DNA of 34,125 bases. It comes from Aureobasidium sp. EXF-3400 (Eukaryota; Ascomycota; Dothideomycetes; Dothideales; Saccotheciaceae). Shown here piece by piece: positions 1 to 11,460 of the stretch; within the stretch, counting starts at the first letter, position 1, and every line of letters starts with the position of its first letter. Where the stretch lies: positions 1 through 34,125 of the forward strand of contig SWBL01000444.1 in the NCBI GenBank assembly GCA_024195585.1. The letters run 5' to 3'. The position numbers and the translations under genes are program-made. The notes beneath the pieces are model-generated. The model searched no databases, was not told where the DNA came from, and saw only the letters and a list, made by a program, of their open reading frames with translations.

Positions 1-210
1 TGGAAATCCATGGAATCAGAGCTGATTCCAACTCCAGTGGATTCCATATGGAGCTCCATGGATAATCCATTCCAAATTCCATCCAGTCCCTGCACTGTTC
101 CCGCTGGAGTTCACTCCATCCAAGAATGACTAGAGTGGAATAGATCGGATCCACACTCCACTTCACTCTACCCCACTCCACTCCACTCCACTCCACTCCA
201 CTCCATTCGC
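1..210. repeat. TGGA/TCCA-rich simple repeat and (ACTCC)n microsatellite
   Basis: The first 110 bases are dense in TGGA and TCCA words. Positions 11-30 form a perfect hairpin: TGGAATCA, then GAGC, then TGATTCCA. At 175-204 the pentamer ACTCC is repeated six times without error, with degenerate copies before it. No coding potential is seen. The repeat lies just downstream of the 3' end of the CHAT pseudogene. Confidence 0.85.
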
Positions 211-286
211 TAGACAAGTCTGAGAATCCCCACAGAGATGTGAGAAGGTGGGCTCGAGTCAGTGGACCCTAGGATAGAATCATATA

Positions 287-2221
287 CTAGGCCCCAAAGT
301 GGATAAACGGCGCCCAGAGGCTAGGGTTGTTCGGATGATCTTTCGAAATCTGCCTGACAGCGTAGTTCAGCGCTTCGGGAACGGTCCTGTTCAGATCCAT
401 GCTATCTTCGTTGTTCACAAGAAATGAGTAGAAGAGTTTAGCGACCTGTGCGCATATCTGATCATCAGCGGGCCGAAGTGAGCTGATGACATGTGCAAAA
501 CCTGCCATCTCAAAAGCGCTAGTAAAATGGAGAGACTCGTCAGCCAGCTTTTGCGTCTTAACCTCTGCTGTCGAACATGCTGATAAGTAGGCAATCCATG
601 TATGCGGTTGAACAGACGCGTCTAAAAGAGCTGAGACAGTCAATTTGTCGACGCTCTTCTTGTTCCCATCTTCCTTTTGGAGCAGTAGATGGCTTGCCAA
701 TGGATCTGCAGTATCGGAAGACCCATGGCACGCGAAATGGACGATCCTGGCAGTTCGGATCTCTTCCAGCACATGGGAAGCTGTAGGATGTGCTAGTGAC
801 TTGACTACCCATTTGTGTCCAGTAACCTCTTGGATGACTTTTTCCTCGAGAGCTACACCTGCAAGCGCTCCCTGACCCGGAGTTGTCGGCATCGTGACTA
901 TTAGCAGCGACCAATCTTCGGCAAGCAGCTTCGATGCTCTCGATGCAGTCATCTTAGCATGTTTGAGGCTTTTGATCGAGGGGGTGTATGACGAGATGCA
1001 CTGAAGCAGGCAGTTATCAAAGCCCATTGGAGTGCCGTAACCATAGTTGCCTGCAGCGTGGAAAGGAAGAGAGGTAGCAGCACCTGTACCGATCCACCAA
1101 ACGCGAGGCATCTCGTCGTTCCTGTTTCCTGCCCCGCATCCTGCCACCTTTTGCAAGACGGGACTTACACAAGTCGACCAGAGCCACGAACGGGGCATCA
1201 CTCTCGATGTCACGCTGGAATCCTCGTTGCCCGACTGCTCTATGCCTTTCGAGCGCATTGTCGAAGCTCTTCGGTGGCTCTAGAAACATACCAGACAGTG
1301 AGACAACTTCGATGGCTGATGTGAACACGATAATTGCATCTGAACTGATATCTGTGCAGTTAACGATGACGACGGGGCCGTCTTCCGCGGCGTGCATGAG
1401 TTCGGTGACAGACGCTGGAAGTGCTCCAATCCTGGTTTGTCTCGAATACGGCGTTCGCAATCGTCTAAGAGTTGGGGGACCATACGCTGCTTTCTCAGTC
1501 GACTCTCTCTGTTCGTGTTGTCTTCCAGCCTATTACTTGTGCCGACCGCTCGAGAACGCAGCTCTTCATATTCGCGGGCGAGAGCTGGATAAGCTAGTAC
1601 AAGTTCTGATATGTCACTACGACCATCCACTAGATACCCTAGGATCAGGGCTCTTCCGAACTCAACACGTTGAAGTGCCTGATGTGGATCATTCAACTTG
1701 AGCGATAGAGAACAAGCATCAGCAGCAAGCCCAGATACTTGTTTCAAGACGTGCTGCTGGTCATCATGACTTAAGTATCGGCCGCACAGGCGTGGGAGAA
1801 GGCCAAAAAGAGTTTCCGTGACTACGGCCGCGTCCTCCCAGCTATGTCGTTGGTGGAAAATCTGGATAGCGTTTCTTCCGCTGTAAACGCGGGGCAAGAG
1901 CAGGGACGTAGAGCAATTGACACCATCCTGGAAGACTTGCAGTGATCTTTGCTGATCTTTATCATCGCATGTCCGATTATATCTGTCACAAAACCTGCTT
2001 CCAAGATTGTTCAGGTACGTAGCACGGTTTGGGTGGTCGAGAGGCGTGGCTGCGACTGCTTCTTGTGTATAAGTGATAGCCTGCTCGAGATCTTCGATAC
2101 TGCTTGTCTGACTGTATCTAACACCGGATCTGGGCAGCAACCTCGGTCTTGGCTTTGTCCAGGACTCAGGGTCCGAGCAGCAGAGCGAGGCTTCAGTGCC
2201 AGTCATCGAGCAGCTGAGCAA
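287..2221 (-). pseudogene. TPR-CHAT domain protein, frameshifted and 5'-truncated
   Basis: The N-terminal part carries a TPR-like unit (DLEQAITYTQEAV, then HPNRATYLNNLG) and the linker typical of fungal TPR-CHAT proteins (FGRALILGYLVDGRSDISE). The C-terminal part is a complete CHAT peptidase-like domain with the expected catalytic pair, His in VHFACHG and Cys in LSACSTAE, and the usual ending LWAPFIHFGA. The reading frame leaves and returns. The segment from about 1425 to 1200, encoding VTELMHAAEDGPVVIVNCTDISSD, is in a different frame from both flanks, and the flanking frame meets a TAG at 1280-1282. No intron with proper borders explains this, so I call two compensating frameshifts. The open frame at the 5' end begins without an ATG and the expected upstream TPRs are absent. 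CHAT proteins are caspase-like; in fungi they are often linked to NLR-type signalling. Sequencing error cannot be excluded. Confidence 0.8.
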
Positions 2222-3145
2222 GCACGAGGTAGTGCTACCTGATCGAAGTAATAGAAGCCTTCGACAAGCGCAGATAAACTCCTACTTCGTATAGCGTATA
2301 CAATCCCAACAGCTCTCAATTGAACGATACTCACGTTATAACGATGTTGAGGTGGCGGAAAGGAACAATCGCTATAGGCTATAGCGAGGTGATACTATAC
2401 ACAGTCCCCCGTCCGACGCCCACACCTCCGATACGTTAATCCCTGCCGCGCATCTCTATCCTAGGGTTTCCGTACTAGAATTATATTGTAAGAGCTTTTT
2501 TCTAGACCCCCGGGTTCCAGTTTTGCCAAGGAATTCCAGCTCCACGCGTGGCGGGAAAGGAACGCCAGGAATGTCGGTGACGCTATCTTCCCGCGACGCA
2601 GCCCACCAACGGTTGGTGATTGGTTGGTCCATGTTCTGCCGAGAATTTACAACTTGGTAGGCAGCAACGACGCGGGCGCGTCGCGTTAAGGTCACGTCTC
2701 TGTCCCTCCAACTTACTCTTCCTCTTTCTCTTCCTACCTCTTCCTCTTCCTCTTCCCATCACCCTCGACGCTCCCCAAATTCTTTCATCAAGCTGCTTCT
2801 ACGCTTTGCCAAGTTGCATTCTCTAGCCGCCGTGCCATTTTCTTTCCGCTTTGCCGTCCTCGCCACCGGCCCTGTCATTCCTGTGAATTCATAGGACTCT
2901 CCATTATCTCTTGTTGATCTTGGATTGGACATCGTGCCCGTGGCCAGGCTGCTGAACGGAACTCGAACGTGGCCTGCAGTGTTAAAGTTTTCTCAATTTG
3001 GTTATCTCCGTTTTTTGCTTTTTTCTATTCCAAAATTCACCATACATCTTGCTTGAGTCAGGGCTGCTCGTCGCTACAAAGCCCGGGTGGGAGGGTTCCT
3101 CAAATCACCGAGGGGTTTTCCTGATTAATGTAATCTTGTCAAACC
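2222..3145 (+). promoter_or_regulatory. Promoter and long leader of the 3146-4669 gene
   Basis: This stretch has no credible gene. It holds a CT-rich tract at about 2704-2755 (repeats of CTCTTCC), typical of fungal promoters near transcription starts. A block at 2870-2949 reappears, about 72 of 80 bases identical by eye, on the minus strand at 30385-30465 ahead of a broken copy of the same gene. The block is therefore part of the duplicated transcription unit, probably 5' UTR. No single TATA box stands out. Confidence 0.5.
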
Positions 3146-4669
3146 ATGACCACATCACCATCAGCGCGTCAAAGGCCACCTTGGGTCTACGAGAAAAAAG
3201 CCTTTGTGTATGCACCAGAGTTCAACGTTGGCTGTCTCACTGAAGTACGTGTATCTCATGACCAGAGAGAAGGCCAAGGTTATGTCTCAATCAAGAGTCG
3301 ACTGTGTCTTGCGGACATGGATACGAACCAGGTGATCATACTCCGTATTTGCCCCAAATCGGTCGATATGTGTACAGTAAAGTTGACTTGTGAGACCGGT
3401 ACCGTATCTGAACAAGTTATTAGCATGCTTCGTGGAGTCAAGGGGGCCTCGGAAGTCTCAAAATTGAGGCTGACTCTCAAGGAACCTGGTGTTGTTCTTG
3501 TTCCATCTGGCTTGTCGGTCATACGTCCAGCTGAAGTAGGCAATGTCAATTACAATGCCTTCTCCAGGATATGTCAAGCCAAGCAGATTGTTCTTTACTT
3601 TGTTAAGCGACAATTCAACCAAGATGACTCATTTTGTCTTCGAGCCTTTGCTAGTGCCTTGCGCTCGCGTTCTATTGAGGCTCAGCCTCTCGACTATACG
3701 CGATTCAATTCAGGACAAGGCGTGCGAGAAAGCGACTGGACTGTGTTTGAACAACCGCCCTCCGACCCACCGGCTTATCGTCCGCTCAGTCCGTCTGTTA
3801 AATGTGTTCTCGGCAAGCGTTTACGAGGTGGAGGTAGGCCGTCTGCCTCTACTGTCTCACCTTTGTATCAACTACCTGATCATCACCCTCCACCTGCTTG
3901 GTCTGCCACGGAGGTAGTAAGCACTGATACCGAAATCGATTCACGGGAGCAACACAACACAGTCCACAACAGCACGACTTTTGCTAGAGCCGATACCCTG
4001 AGCAACTCTCCAAGTTCCATCCGCCCTACCATCTTCACGCACGAGAAACGGGAGGAACAAGACGCTTTGACGATTCAGCATGTACTGAAGTCGCTAGGCG
4101 ATATCCCAGACAACATCGTTCGTGAGGTTTTCAAGCAGCCTCGATATCAACGCCTTTTGCAAGAAGCCGCACTTGATGACCCGGCCGCCTCATCTTTGCC
4201 TGTCACCCTAACATCAATCGAGAAGATTGTGGAGGACCGCGTAGATCGCCTGGTCACAGAACGTCTTGCCGACCTTACGAAATCTGCGTTCAAGACCCAC
4301 ACCAAGCAGCAAGTTCACCGCATAGTACAAGCTCAACTCCCCCTAGCTGCGGAGCTGGTCCTCAATCAAACCATCGGAGATTGGCAAGATCAGTTCTACG
4401 AGGACTGCAAGGCCAACGAAGCAAATCTGCTGGAAATTGTGGATGATGGACGTCTCCGGTTGCGTGAGACGGTGGATGAGTGTGAAACTGAGGTCAAGGA
4501 GTCGATTGAGGGACAGCTAAGCAGGTTTGGGGAGCAGGTTGCAAAGGTAGATAGTGAGGTCAAGGAGCAGGTTGCAGAGGCACTCTACTGGACTGGGAAA
4601 ATTGAAAGTGGAATCTACGAGAGAAAAGGCAATGCGAGTCAAGAGGTTATTAGATCTAGATCCGTCTAA
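3146..4669 (+). CDS. Uncharacterised fungal protein with coiled-coil-like C-terminus, 507 aa
   Basis: A single uninterrupted frame runs from ATG to TAA. I do not recognise a named domain. Residues 1-190 look globular (for example LCLADMDTNQVIILRICPK). Residues 195-320 are Pro/Ser-rich and probably disordered, with a basic patch GKRLRGGGR near 230 that could be a nuclear signal. Residues 335-490 are highly charged with regular heptad-like spacing (IEKIVEDRVDRLVTERLADL; VDECETEVKESIE), suggesting a coiled coil and oligomerisation. There is no signal peptide or TM segment. A second, internally deleted copy lies at 29989-30465 and shares both leader and C-terminus, so this is a duplicating family. 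The CT-rich tract upstream supports a real promoter. Function is unknown. Confidence 0.75.
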   Translation: MTTSPSARQRPPWVYEKKAFVYAPEFNVGCLTEVRVSHDQREGQGYVSIKSRLCLADMDTNQVIILRICPKSVDMCTVKLTCETGTVSEQVISMLRGVKGASEVSKLRLTLKEPGVVLVPSGLSVIRPAEVGNVNYNAFSRICQAKQIVLYFVKRQFNQDDSFCLRAFASALRSRSIEAQPLDYTRFNSGQGVRESDWTVFEQPPSDPPAYRPLSPSVKCVLGKRLRGGGRPSASTVSPLYQLPDHHPPPAWSATEVVSTDTEIDSREQHNTVHNSTTFARADTLSNSPSSIRPTIFTHEKREEQDALTIQHVLKSLGDIPDNIVREVFKQPRYQRLLQEAALDDPAASSLPVTLTSIEKIVEDRVDRLVTERLADLTKSAFKTHTKQQVHRIVQAQLPLAAELVLNQTIGDWQDQFYEDCKANEANLLEIVDDGRLRLRETVDECETEVKESIEGQLSRFGEQVAKVDSEVKEQVAEALYWTGKIESGIYERKGNASQEVIRSRSV

Positions 4670-5000
4670 ATCTGCTATCTACAGTATACAATCACGTTGT
4701 CTCATATGTACCCTGCGGGCACGAATAGCTGACCTGTGCAATTCTCCCTCTGACATTCCGGTCAATGGTACGGCGGAGGCCGAGTCTACAAAGCTCCAGC
4801 CTAGTCTGGTCTTGTATCCAGAGTTACTGACCATTGGCAAGTGTGTATGCTTGATTGTCAATAGAGGAGATCGACCTATAGTGATGTTTCAGCGATGATT
4901 TGAGTATTCTAGTAAATATCTGAATTTCCAGTCAACACCAGTCGGTTTGGCCGCTTACACTTGTTGCAAGATAATACGGAGTTTGTTAGTCCACAATTGA
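4670..5000. other. Intergenic, no gene seen
   Basis: The 3' flank of the 507-aa gene runs into the end of the CHAT remnant. ORFs here are short, lack family resemblance and lie in AT-richer sequence. It presumably contains the 3' UTR of the upstream gene. Confidence 0.5.
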
Positions 5001-5004
5001 CGTA

Positions 5005-5700
5005 TTATTCTATAGCCACTGTCAGTATCGTTAAGATATGGAATTGTAGACAAGACATGTTTGGTGTTTTGATAGCCTCAATGGTGCGCGAAGACATCAT
5101 GATCGCGTCTGAGCTGATACATGTCGAGTTCGCAATAACATTGGGACCCTCCGAGGCCGACTGCATTAACCCATTTGCGCAAGCTTTCTGGAGAAAGCGT
5201 TCGAAACCTGGTCTTCTGCGTGTGCGGCGTTCGCATTCTCCTATGAGTTGGGGGCTATTTCGTCTTACTAGCAATAGATCTTTTCGGATGCTATGATCTA
5301 AGGACACACCTTCACTGGTATTATGCTTCTCTAGCATGTTCGATACCACGAAAAACCTGTTATAAAGGTCTTCGTATTCTTCGGTAAGATTTGATTGAGT
5401 CAACGCGAGCTGTGAGATGTCGCTACGGCCGTCGATCAGGTAACCCAGGATCAAAGCTCTTCCAAATTCGAGTCGTTGTAGAGCTTCACTTGGATTGTTG
5501 AGCTTGAGGAACAGGGAGCAGGCTTCAGCAGCAAACTTAAACCTGTCTTGAGCATGCTGTTGGTCATCTCGGCTAAACTATCGACTACAAAGATAAGGAA
5601 GAAGGTCAAAAAGTCTTCGTACAACGGTTGCGGCCCGGGTTCATTGGTCCCGATGGTAGAGAATACGTAAAACTCTTCTTCCGCTCTAGACATCAAGGTC
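5005..5700 (-). pseudogene. TPR-CHAT protein remnant, second copy
   Basis: Reading leftward, one frame gives AAEACSLFLKLNNPSEALQR, then LEFGRALILGYLIDGRSDIS, and finally GFERFLQKACANGLMQSASEG with CISSDAIMMSSRTIEAIKTPNM. This parallels the copy at 287-2221 (AADACSLSLKLND, EFGRALILGYLVDGRSDIS, TELMHAAEDG, TDISSDAIIVFTSAIEVVSLSGM). Upstream pieces that would continue the match (DLLPYLC, RDDQQH) fall in other frames, so frameshifts are present. Homology stops at about 5015, just before the CHAT catalytic core, which is missing. A short RPLAPFIH-like peptide at about 5740-5760 resembles a CHAT C-terminus and may come from yet another copy, but it is too short to trust. Non-functional. Confidence 0.75.
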
Positions 5701-5908
5701 ATCAACTCACGGTCTTGTAGAGAGTCTGAACTGCATGGATAAATGGTGCTAGAGGCCGCATGAGCCGCTGCTTTGCTGCATGTTGATAGGAACAACACAC
5801 GAAGTATTCAAGCTTGGAATTCATCAGCGCACAACAACAAGAAGAAAAAGGTAATGCTCGAGATACAAGGTATGCAATCATTACTGGATACAAAGATGCT
5901 CTCCATCT

Positions 5909-8900
5909 CTACTCAGCAGCTGCATTGCATTCGAGAAGTGCAGATCTGGCACCTTCGGCTCCATACATCACTGACTTTTCCTCCCAAGCCTTCATCAGTT
6001 CTCCGACCTCTTTAAGCGAAACAGGCTTGGTCATGTACATGTCCATACCGTTCGTGAATGCATTAGTCTGGTCTTCTGCACTGGCATTGCCTGTCAAGGC
6101 AACAACCAAGCTGTGATACGGCTCATTGGAGTGTGCCACGGAAATCTCCTTTCGTCGTATCACATTGGTAGCTTGGAACCCATCCATTACCTGGTCTCGA
6201 GATCAGCACCAAGCAGTATCAAGCAGTGTTAAGCGGATCAGGATTCCTAAACATACCGGCATACTGATGTCCATGAAGACTAAGTGAAAAGGGCTGTGCT
6301 CATGTAAGGCGTCTTCATAGACCCTCACCGCTTCACTACCATCTCGAGCCAGCCTCATGTCCGTAAAGCCACGGCGTACAAAGAAGGTCTGCAGAAGTTT
6401 GAGATTGACTTCGTTGTCATCGACAAGCAATATTCTGGGCTTGACACGCTTGAACTGATCGCCCCCTACCTGGCCGCCTTCGCTGTGGCTGCGTAAGAGA
6501 TTATTGTGCTTCTCTAGTGGCTCCTGGCTTGACAATGGCACGTCGAGAGTCTTCAGTCGTCGACCGTAGGTACCGGACACTTCGATCTGAGGTGTAGTTC
6601 CTGGAATTGACGGTGCAGGAGATTTTGGGGCTGGGGTGACAGTCATTGACGGAAAAGGGAAGCCCCCGTTGAATGACGGCTTTTTTATCGGCTTAGACAA
6701 ATTGTCTGAGTGAGAATGATTTCGTCTCAGGGTCGGAGTCAACTGCTTGAGTTCAGGGGTGGGTCCGATATCCTCTGAATTGGTAGGTCCAAGAGGTGTC
6801 CCAGGAGCCGGACCCCTTCTTTCAAGAGCATGTTTGAGTGCTTTGGCGAATTTGAAAGGTCCAAATGGCTTCGGCATGATGTGCAGTTTGGGATAATCGA
6901 CGTTTCTCGAGATGGCTGTTGTTCTGGAGCGATCCGAGCAAAGAATCACAACAACAGCATCAATCTCTTTCAAGATCTTAAGATGTTTCGTGAGAGCGGG
7001 GAGATGGACATCATCCACCAGAATAATGTCGGGCTTGGTCTCCATACCTATGTCCCAATGGTGAAGTTCTTCAACTCTATACCAGCCATTGATGCAGGCG
7101 GCCAGTGCGTGTTTCTGCATCTGGTAGCCTTCCCGCTTCTGTGGCGTGTCCTCAGGTAAGACATCCTGTTGGAAGTTCACAATCTGAGGTCGGGGTAAGA
7201 CTGTACGCAACGTTTGGATGTCGTCTTCGTTAGGCCTGTGAAAGCCGTCACGAGGATCTTGTGAGTTGGCACGTCTCATCGGGATCCTTACTCTGACCTT
7301 TGTACCATGGTTAACTTCAGACTGTACTTCAATCTCTCCGTCCATCATCTGGACTAACGACCGGACCAGGGAAAGTCCTAAACCAGTTCCTACAAGAATT
7401 AGAAGGAAGGAAGGAAAAGTCTCGCTGGAGTTCAAACCTGGGCTCAAATTGTCCTCTTGCGCGAAGCTGGTGAACATTTTGGTGTCTATATAAGCTTGTG
7501 ATATTCCTTTACCAGAGTCTTCGACTGTCAATTCAACCATCGCCATGGAAGGATCCGATTCTTTTGTGCTCATCTCTTCGCAGTTGAGGGAGATTTTGAT
7601 GTAGCCGTGTTCCTGTATCGTGATTAGCACAAATTCCACGTTCGATCTTGGACACCGGTGTTTCTTTACGGTGTATTTCTGTGATGATCGCCTGTTAGCA
7701 TTATCTCAATTTATAGTCCTGCTCTTCCATCAATGGTGTCGTCTTACCAGACTGTTTCCAAAGATGTTCATGATAATACGCCGATATGCCCCAGGTTGAG
7801 TGACAAAAGTCCAGTCCTGCGGTGGACTGACGTCGAGAACAACTTCCACCGGTGACTGAGGCATGGCTACCAGGTCCTCGAATATTTTGGCGTCGCGTTT
7901 TGCTCTGTCTCCGCTGAACCCCAACTCCATGCTTGGATCAGACCTTGCTAAGTAGCCAGTGGTTACTCCTATTTGAGAGTGTTAGGGACACAACCTTACT
8001 GAGTATAGTGTAGTAAGAACCGCACCTTCAATTACCTCTTCTGCAATTGCAGCGAGATTCACATGAGTGTATGTACTGAGGAGAGGCTCAACGCCCCCTT
8101 TGACGACATGTGGTCTGACGTTGAGTCTCTCTCCGGGTGGGTTCTTGGAAAACGCGTTCACCTTGCTGTAATCGAGGACCATCTGAATTGTGTCCAGGAG
8201 CGTATGCGCGCAACTTTCGGTAGTGTCTATGAGTGATGCCTGGAAGCGTGACATCTCCGTTTCCTGGATAAGCTCGCAAGAAGCTAGGATACCATGGAGT
8301 GGAGACCGTAGTTCGTGACTGACCGAGCCGATAAAGTCACCCTAGTTGTGTCAAGATACAAAATTAGCTATGGATCCGAGCATGGCTGTTTGATTCGAAA
8401 GCCTGGATGATGTACCTTTTGTTGATCCGCGAGGACGACTGCACACCTGTCGACTTCAGCTTTCACGCAGTTGCAGAATGCTCGACAGAAAAAGTAGTCG
8501 ATTTCCAAGGTGAAGTTTCGTTCACTCGAGAGCGTGTAAGCGAGGCAGACCGACCATCGACCGAGGTGGGTGTTCCACAACGGTATAAGGATGATTTCGA
8601 CAGCTCCAGGAAGATGTGAAAAAAGCAATCTCACGTCAGCCTCTTCAACGTTGCCGTGATGCTGCGGATTTCCAGACTTTGCTCGTACCAGTGCGCCCGT
8701 GCGAGGATAACGCAACTCTGGGAAATGGTATATCTGCCCTCCAGGAACTTTCTTGATGAACTTCAAAAGGGTCTTGACAGGTATCTTAATAGGCTGTTCC
8801 TCATCCAAATGGCACGCCTGATCTGGATTACCAAAAGATGCGACAGAGACGCTGCAAGCGAGTATAGCAGCATGTGTCACAACATTGTCCTTTCTGCTTC

Positions 8901-10181
8901 CTTCTTCGCCCGAAGGTGTGCGTGAAAGTTGTCCAGTATCAGCAGAGAGTCTAGAAGGATCCCGCTTCGGACAGTTCTCGCCTCGATGGAAATTATGACC
9001 TGTGCTGCCTCTTCCTGAAGATTTGGGCGCCGTGTCCAGAAAGATCACGCCTTCACCATCCTCGCACAAGGATAAGGATTGCATTAGCAGAGCAGAAGCA
9101 CGGCTGAAGACTTGGTTGTAATCCCTTCCGCTGTTCCCCGGGGGAAGTTCGTCTTCCGAGGACTTGTCCGTGCTATCGCGTCGACCGCTTTGCTTGCTGG
9201 ATATTGGAGGGGTTTGGACGCTTTTGCTCGATCTGTCTGGTGGGATCGGGTTTCGATCATCCTGGTGAGAGTCCATGAATGACGCAAGAGATTTGTTCAT
9301 CTTCATGATCCTGGCAACATCCATGCGTTGTTTGCGGTTCTCCAAATAAATCATAATGTTGTCGCTGATTGATGTGAGAACTCGACAAGTTAGTGAAATG
9401 CAAGGCTAGAAGTGAGCAAGTGACAATGTCTGAGTGTAACTGATAATCATGTTTGTAACGAGCATGAGTGAAGCGAAAGGGTAACTGATGAATGTGCAGG
9501 ATCCAGAGTCACTCACAGAGTAAATGCTGCACAGAAATAGGCTCACGGACTTTATCGTCCAGAACAAAGACAGTACCGATAACAATCTTGTTGCTCGTGC
9601 GTCTAGGACGGGATATCAGCGAAGCCTCAGGAGGAGAGCGGGTGAGTGATATACATAGGTACTCCACAATAGTAGGCAAGCTTGAGTTCTTCAACGATGT
9701 TCAGCTGAGAGAATCTGGCATCGGCAGCCAAGTCGCAGACTTCGAAATAAGCAGGCTCTTCAGTGGACGCAGCCACTCTTCGGATAGTCTCAGCACATAA
9801 GATACCTGTCTTGGGATGGCTGGCATGCTTGTAGAGGATAAGTCAGCAGAATTACTGATACGGTATTAGCGATGTACCTACGAGAGCCAACGGCCCATCA
9901 TACTCATCAACAAAATCGCTTGGGTTGTGAAGATTCATCGTCTTCGTCGACTCGGCAACATAGTATTGAGTGTCGCGATCGATGAGGCTGACCAACGCTC
10001 TCCGCATGCCTAGACGCCAGCACAGAAGTTGCATGTGTGCTGGCAGAGCCGAATCTCGATCTGTCAATCGCAGAGCTGACTTGTTGCTTGGTGTGTAGTA
10101 TTTGTCGAGCTCTTGAGCACGTTGCTCGTTCGAAGGAAGGTCGGTGTCCGAAAGTGCTGTCGGAGGTAACGATTGCTGCAT
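5909..10181 (-). CDS. Cytosolic hybrid histidine kinase (GAF-HisKA-HATPase-REC)
   Basis: My splice model has exons 9882-10181, 9655-9827, 9517-9602, 8416-9380, 8026-8341, 7748-7968, 7438-7678, 6257-7389 and 5909-6190. It stays in frame for 1238 residues. All introns are 48-136 bp GT-AG, most with a CTAAC/CTGAC-like branch site; the first donor (9881 or 9877) is the least certain. Domains in order: N-terminal GAF-like (about 40-185, SLIDRDTQYYVAEST); a long linker; HisKA with H517 in GSVSHELRSPLHG; HATPase with N box around N681 (MNIFGNSLKYT), G1 VEDSGKGIS at 739-747 and G2 GTGLGLS at 768; a degenerate receiver at about 833-957; and a canonical receiver at 1085-1225 with D1091/D1092, phosphoacceptor D1141 (MDISMP), T1178 and K1200. 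There is no TM segment, so it should sense an intracellular signal and pass phosphate to an HPt protein. All key residues are intact. The ATG at 10181 fits the usual start of the family shortly before ELDKYYTPS. Confidence 0.92.
6191..9881 (-). other. Eight spliceosomal introns of the histidine kinase gene
   Basis: Introns lie at 6191-6256, 7390-7437, 7679-7747, 7969-8025, 8342-8415, 9381-9516, 9603-9654 and 9828-9881 (minus strand). Each was placed by restoring a conserved motif across the junction: ISMP/VMDG, SPG/GTGLGL, FGNSL/KYT, EEVIEG/VTTG, ADQQK/GDFIGSVSHE, and GVPI/RTSNK. Exon phases sum correctly to a single frame. Two are less certain: the 136-bp intron, which uses a CGAG acceptor after CACTAAC, and the first intron, whose donor could be GTAGGT or GTACAT. 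Confidence 0.75.
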
Positions 10182-11460
10182 TGCTGCGAAAGCGAACTCA
10201 GCCGTATCACAGGCAGTGAATTATAGGGACCAGAAATCACAGGTTTCGGAGCCAAGGTCTGAGAAGAAGGATTCGAGAAACGCGATGGGTCGGCGAACGA
10301 ATGGCTATTGCAGTTTGCATCCAGTAGCAAACAGTCGCAGCACGTGTAAAAATAACAGGGCTGTGTATGGATCAGACAAAGGAAGCGGAGTAGTAGGTGG
10401 CTGTATACTCGGAAGTATGGTTCATGTCGGGCTCGGGATTCTTCTCGTACTAAAAGTCGGTGAAGAAGGAAGTCGCGATCGCGGTAAAAAATGCTATCAA
10501 GATAGAAAGTGCAACGGAAGCGTCAACCAAGCAAGGACATCAAATTTGCGCGATGTTGCTGGTTCAACCAATATTTAAGAGCATACTCACAGTCTTTTGG
10601 CTATCAGTCAATGGTATTTAATCGAACTTGTCGAGATTTGCGTTGTGCCCTTGCTCAAGGCAACAGCGTAAGATAGCACTTGATGGACGTGTATGCGAAC
10701 CACAAAAAGGTCATGGAAGCATGATTCTTCGACAGTCGAGTTAGAGAAACTGAACACTTTTGCAGGATGATCAGGTAAGCATCTCGTTTGTGTAGATCAT
10801 GCCAAAAGCCCTCCCACACAGGTAGTTGAGGCAGGGAGAATCCATTATTGTAGAGCGCCGCTACTCACGTGTACGAGGAAGATACCGCTTGAGATTTATT
10901 GATGTGATTGGGGTATAGCGGCGCAGCTTTGATACCAACGAGTCGTATGTGCATGCTATAACCACGCGCGATGGTGACGGATGTCCAAATTTAATCATCT
11001 GACTTCGGAAATCTTGGTGTCAAAGTCCGTTAGCTTTTGACCGCAAACTCCGTAGACGAGCATATACTAGAGGCAGACGCGACGCCAAATCGGCGCGTCC
11101 AGTGCACTCTTTCCACTACATTGCACAGCCATTCATCACAATCCCTGATCTTGCCACCCCACTCCATCCTTCGTTCGATTTTTTCGAGAGACCACAGCAA
11201 GCGTAATCCATCTGTACCGGCGACGCCTGCCTGTGTGTGTGCTGTCCTTGGTGTGTATCAAATCTGGCCGACACATCACTTTGGTGGTAGCTTCGCGGCA
11301 GCCATCCCCCTCATCAGCGTGGCCCCCTGTCAGTGCAGCTGCTCGTCACGGACTGTCTTGCGCTTTGTGGTTGGTCAACATTCCATTGAAGACTCCTCGC
11401 GCATTTCACGTTGTCGTCACCTTCATTGTCTTCCTTTCGTCTTTCCCCGTTCTAAGAGCT
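10182..11460. promoter_or_regulatory. Upstream region of the histidine kinase; no gene supported
   Basis: The kinase promoter should lie in the first several hundred bases. ORFs in this stretch (for example 10144-10578 and 11037-11462 on the plus strand) have no recognisable protein features and mixed composition. No conserved regulatory element was identified. From about 11100 the plus strand becomes pyrimidine-rich, resembling a leader. Confidence 0.35.

Noticed and set aside
10144..10578. Plus-strand 144-codon ORF over the start of the histidine kinase
   Set aside because: It overlaps the kinase first exon on the other strand, is basic and low in hydrophobic residues, and has no recognisable feature.
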